From: Toxorhynchites rutilus septentrionalis
Lineage: Eukaryota; Arthropoda; Insecta; Diptera; Culicidae
DNA length: 64,000 nucleotides
Direction of reading: 5' to 3'
Assembly (NCBI RefSeq): GCF_029784135.1
Contig: NC_073746.1
Location: 284,529,348-284,593,347 of the forward strand
Of the stretch, positions 60,203 through 64,000 are shown in pieces (positions within the stretch are counted from its first letter, which is position 1; each line of letters begins with the position of its first letter). Both the position numbers and the translations under genes were made by a program. The notes under the pieces were generated by a model. That model ran no database searches and was not told the origin of the DNA. It worked only from the letters and a program-made list of their open reading frames with translations.

Positions 60203-63180
60203 TAATTAAATAACAATGATTGACAATAGATTACCTAATTACTTAAATTAATTACATGATAGGTATCCGTGAAAGGTATAAAGCAACGAATTTGTGAAGC
60301 ATATTCATAATTAAGGTTACTCGTGGAATCGTCTGGCCTTATTATTCGCGCCGTCCAAAACATTAACATAAACTCATGTATAACATGTTTACAAAACGTT
60401 AGTTACTTTTCATTCAACAACGAAAATATCCATCAGAAATAATTTATATGGCAGAACAACGTTTGCAGGGAAAGCTGGTCATTGTATGAACAAATGTTGG
60501 ATAGAGATTCCAAACTTCAGGAAACAAGCATAATATACAAACTGGCAATGCCCAAACTTCTTCATGAATAACTTCACAGTAATTTTTCAAATTTTTAGAG
60601 TTACTTCTGCTTTGTCATGTTTAGCATTAACATTCCAAAATGAGTTTGTCTAATAAGAGAAATTGCTGCGTAACTTTTTTTCAATTTGACCGTGATGGCA
60701 TACCAGATGCTTTAAACATTTTCCGAGAGATCTGAATTGTTTTCTAGCTAAATTTAAGTCAGAACCGTGGGAACTCTCAAGAACAAAAAAAAATCTTTTA
60801 ATGAAAGTGGTCTTGAATAGCGCGACTCGTTTCATCCTAAGAACGATTGCGATAAGTGACAGTCAGCAGTCGGAACGAGCCCTCACTCTGCGCCGAAACT
60901 AAATTAGATAGAAAATTCCAGCGAGTGAGGAAAGCTCCCTTCAGCGCGATTGCAATCAAAATAGTTAAAGAGGTTGATTGTGTCGAGCAGGAATGCTGTA
61001 GCTGCTCAAATTTATACATGTGCCGTTTTTATTTGGGTAGCGGCTGGGATGAATCGCTAGACGTTCTATCCGTGGCAACGAGAGGTACTGTGGAACCGGG
61101 TCGTTCATCAAAGCTCCCTCCAGGGTTTTCCTTAGAAAAGCGCATAGACATGCGTTTTTCGGCATCCAAAATCAGTGAGTAGGAAGCGATGAGAACTCAA
61201 ACAAATCTCGACCGGATTGCGTCGGGTGTGTACTGGGAACGATTGCTGCTGATTCGCTTCTCGTGGACATGGTTGACTGTGTGTCGTGCAATTATAACCT
61301 TCAGATAACAGACGTCTTACACATTCCATGTTAGGGAAGATACCCAATCTAGCATCCCTGCCGTGACATGTGCAGAGACGATGGTTTCTTCAAAAACTTG
61401 TTTATGTGGGAATGAGATTAAGCTACCACTGAACAGCCGTTTGGATCAACAAACATGGTACATTCATATGAATTTTTTTTTTTTTTTTTTTATTATAGTG
61501 ACTTTCAACACAATTTACATAATTGTCAACTTAGACGTTAAACTGTTGTATGCTTTGAGAAATCAATCACGCTTACTCACCGCCATTGAGTGAACGGTAT
61601 AAGGAATTAGGATCTCATCTCAAATTCCACATTATTGAAACCAGTGAACCCATGGGCGACGCTGGCCAATTTTATTTCCGGTTGCCTTCCGGAGGGTCGT
61701 CTTCCCATTTCAGCATCTAGCAATAATCTAATAATAAAATCGAATTGCGTGGACTTCTCAAATCCGGTAGTTTATCTTCGGTTGGATTTCGGTTCTAATT
61801 CCAGCTTCATGTGTACCATGTGTATGGCATTGTCGAAAATGATTGGACACACCTCCGAATCCTTTTTTTTCACTTCAATCGTCGACTCAATTCAACGACG
61901 TAGATAGATAAAGACGGCAGAGGAGAGAAATAAGCATTTTAAAAATCGCTTTATCCTACCTATAACATGGGACGATGTGACAAACTCAAAATTTCCCCCA
62001 TCACCCAGTGGCGGTAGCGGACCTTCGGGGATCCGGAGCTATAGCTTCCGACGAAACGAAAAGCGGAGAAAGGATTTCCTTTGAAATTGCTTCCCCCATG
62101 TCGAGTGAACTTGAAAATCCTTCCACCAGAGCCTATGGCATGGAATAATAATTTACCCAAGGCCTCTGCTTAGCATCCTGAGTGGTGAAGTTTTGTTTAT
62201 TGTCGATTACCCAGGTATTTGTCGATGAACGATATTTTATCAATGTTTTTACGATCTTTTCTGTCCGTTTCGTAGAGAAGCGCTATTCGATATTGGTGAA
62301 CAAGTGTTTACTATCGATTGCAATGATCTAGAATACTGGGTTTCATTTGCTGTGTGAAGAATGGGGGAGAAATTTGACGATTCGGGATTTTTTCCCACGC
62401 TCTTTTCTAACATCGACAAAGTTTTCTGCTTATAGGACATTATTTGAAACTCCTCTTTATGTTTCACGATCGCTATAACGAAATCAAAGCATGTAGGAAA
62501 TTGTAACCTTATCCCTCGGAGAAAACTTTCACAAAGGTGGTCTGATAAACAACATGCCGGCATTCATTGTGTATCTACTCGATGCATTCCTTATCATGAA
62601 CATTTCGATTTCCATGATATCCAACGTGGTTATCGCACGTTTGATGTAATGATAGTAACTAAGGGTGCCACATTACCCGACGGAAACACGAATAAAATAT
62701 CTCCTTCAATACCCGCACAATCGACAAACATCTTGTTATTTCTGGAGACACATTACAGTGCCACTTGAGGCTAGCTTTTTCATCGCTGTGCTGCAAGGGG
62801 CAAGGCACTGATAATGGCCTCCATCAACATTGTGATTGTCCTCCCTTCGAGCGTTGTGGCGAAGAAGATCACAGGACTATTACTGTAAATGAGCGAAAGC
62901 CTCTATTCGGACTCCTAAATATAGCGTCTGGCGTATTGTTAACGAGTGTTGCTACTAAACAGTAGTTATTACTAAGGGAAGTTTTTATAGCGTTGTATTT
63001 TTCGCTGGTTTTTCCGTCCGTTTCACAATGCATAAAGTTTATTCCCACAATTACAACAATAAAATTGAAACAACTACTGACGAATTTCATGGCAACTCGA
63101 CTGGTCATTGGCTGCACCATCTCAGATTGCAGCGTGATTTTGAGGGTGTGAAGACATAGCCCACTTAAACAACTTTGCAT
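60203..63180. other. Stretch with no supported gene
   Basis: A run of about 20 T lies near 61472-61491. Frames at 60856-61182, 61635-61907, 62249-62563 and 62869-63180 lack recognisable motifs. No repeats or RNA genes identified. Confidence 0.4.
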
Positions 63181-63181
63181 G

Positions 63182-63352
63182 CTTAATTTCTCAAAAAAAG
63201 TTGTTTTTATGTGTTATAGTGACTTATAACACTTTTGGCTGGTTCGTCACTTTTACCTTCCACATTTCAAAAGAATGTCGGGAGTGAGAATTGAACTCGT
63301 GAGCTTTAGCGTGAGAGGTATGGTACCACTTCGCCAGATCACCTCTAGAACT
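63182..63352 (-). mobile_element. tRNA-derived SINE
   Basis: On the minus strand a perfect A box TGGCGAAGTGG (63336-63326) and a near-consensus B box GAGTTCAATTCTC (63298-63286) stand at tRNA-like spacing. They are followed by a non-tRNA body (CGAACCAGCCAAAAGTG) and a weak A-rich end. It does not fold as a complete tRNA. Unrelated at base level to the SINE pair at 5.8 and 19.8 kb. Possibly of the Feilai type known from Aedes, but not confirmed. Confidence 0.65.
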
Positions 63353-63395
63353 TCAAAAATGAATTAGACTACTTTTTGAAAAGAGCCAAAGTTTT

Positions 63396-63850
63396 GACGT
63401 AGGACTACGTCTAACCGGAAGATATAGGGGGTGAAATGGAAATCTAGGCACTGAACAAGTAGGAAAAAATGCAAGATTTGGAACGCTTATAACTCGAGCA
63501 TTTCTCAATAGATCGCAAAGTTTTTTGCATCAATTGATAGGAAATATATCTACGCATCTATCATAATGAATAACATTTCATTTTTCTTGAGATAAATAAT
63601 TGAATAATTGTGAAATATCAAGCATTGTCCAAATGCACTATGTGCCTATTTTTGATTGGTCCATTTTGTGCTCCTCAAATCGTACCGACCAAAACGGGCA
63701 ACCAGAGCAGCAGCGAAATAGAATGAAGCACGATTGGAAAGGAAAAAGAAAAAAATGAACGAAACATTGGTCGCAATCACACACATGCGTAATTCTCGAG
63801 CCAGCCAGTCAGCTTAAAAATCCCCGCTCCGCTGCCGTAACGATCATTCT
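63396..63850 (+). promoter_or_regulatory. Histone H2A-type promoter repeat, copy 3
   Basis: Begins with the full palindrome (63396-63411) and matches 8389-8843 almost base for base, including the inverted CCAAT box, TTAAAAAT and the TCATT initiator. The match stops at the initiator (GATCATTCT). What follows (63851-64000) is not the H2A leader or gene. It holds two related words, GTGCCTTTCTCAAGGCAAGA and GGGCCTTTCCCAAGGCTAGA. The element probably continues beyond the window. Confidence 0.75.
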
Positions 63851-64000
63851 TTGTGTGGACACCGACTGGACAACATCGTTGCTGGACGGGCTGGACGGCG
63901 AGGGATCGAGTGCCTTTCTCAAGGCAAGAGGGCGGAGGTGGTAGCGCTGGAGTAGAATAGAGTAGAGTTTTCAAAGGGCCTTTCCCAAGGCTAGAGACGA

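Noticed and set aside
60856..61182. 108-codon plus-strand frame
   Set aside because: No recognisable domain, low-complexity composition, overlapping frames on the other strand of similar length.
63286..63336. Possible tRNA gene on the minus strand
   Set aside because: A and B boxes are present, but the flanks do not form an acceptor stem and a SINE body follows.

Overview
The window looks like nuclear DNA of a culicine mosquito, most likely an Aedes species. The main reasons are a mosquito-type ITmD37E transposon, mariner, pogo and piggyBac-type elements, BEL/Pao and Ty3/gypsy elements, several LINE families, tRNA-derived SINEs, and one host gene stretched over 32 kb by a repeat-filled intron. 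The species is inferred, not proven.

The one convincing host gene is a rhodopsin-like neuropeptide receptor on the minus strand, in seven coding exons from the ATG at 33679 to the stop at 1246. The exons join in frame through consensus GT/AG sites into a 432-residue protein with all seven membrane segments. The second and third coding exons are separated by a 29,667-base intron (3437-33103).

Inside that intron, reading rightwards, lie: a Ty3/gypsy relic and an ITmD37E relic (4.1-5.7 kb); a SINE (5.8 kb); a block of histone H2A-derived sequence with two histone 3' stem-loops (8.4-9.95 kb); a 110-base tandem repeat split by a full-length Ty3/gypsy element with near-identical LTRs and one 1360-codon ORF (10.8-15.9 kb); a core promoter and a recurring palindrome (15.9-17.8 kb); foldback elements (18.1 and 21.5-22.2 kb); a second SINE (19.8 kb); a degenerate tandem array (25.6-26.2 kb); a LINE split by a second LINE (26.7-29.7 kb); a mariner relic and another histone-type repeat (29.8-30.95 kb); and a pogo-like relic (31.1-31.8 kb).

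Upstream of the receptor (33.7-64 kb) no other host coding gene could be supported. This half holds a short U2 snRNA fragment with a poly(A) tail, an ITmD37E copy with intact ends, MITEs, a mariner with another element inside it, a piggyBac-type MITE in a 10-base minisatellite, a long TA microsatellite, two independently inserted copies of one RNase H-bearing LINE, BEL/Pao and mariner relics, a tRNA-derived SINE, and a further histone-promoter repeat at the right edge.

No tRNA gene, rRNA gene or CRISPR array was seen. The most unusual points are the dispersed histone-promoter/H2A repeat family with its palindrome, the young-looking LTR element that lacks catalytic residues in both reverse transcriptase and integrase, the U2-poly(A) fragment, and three elements with related GGAAAT-type inverted ends.
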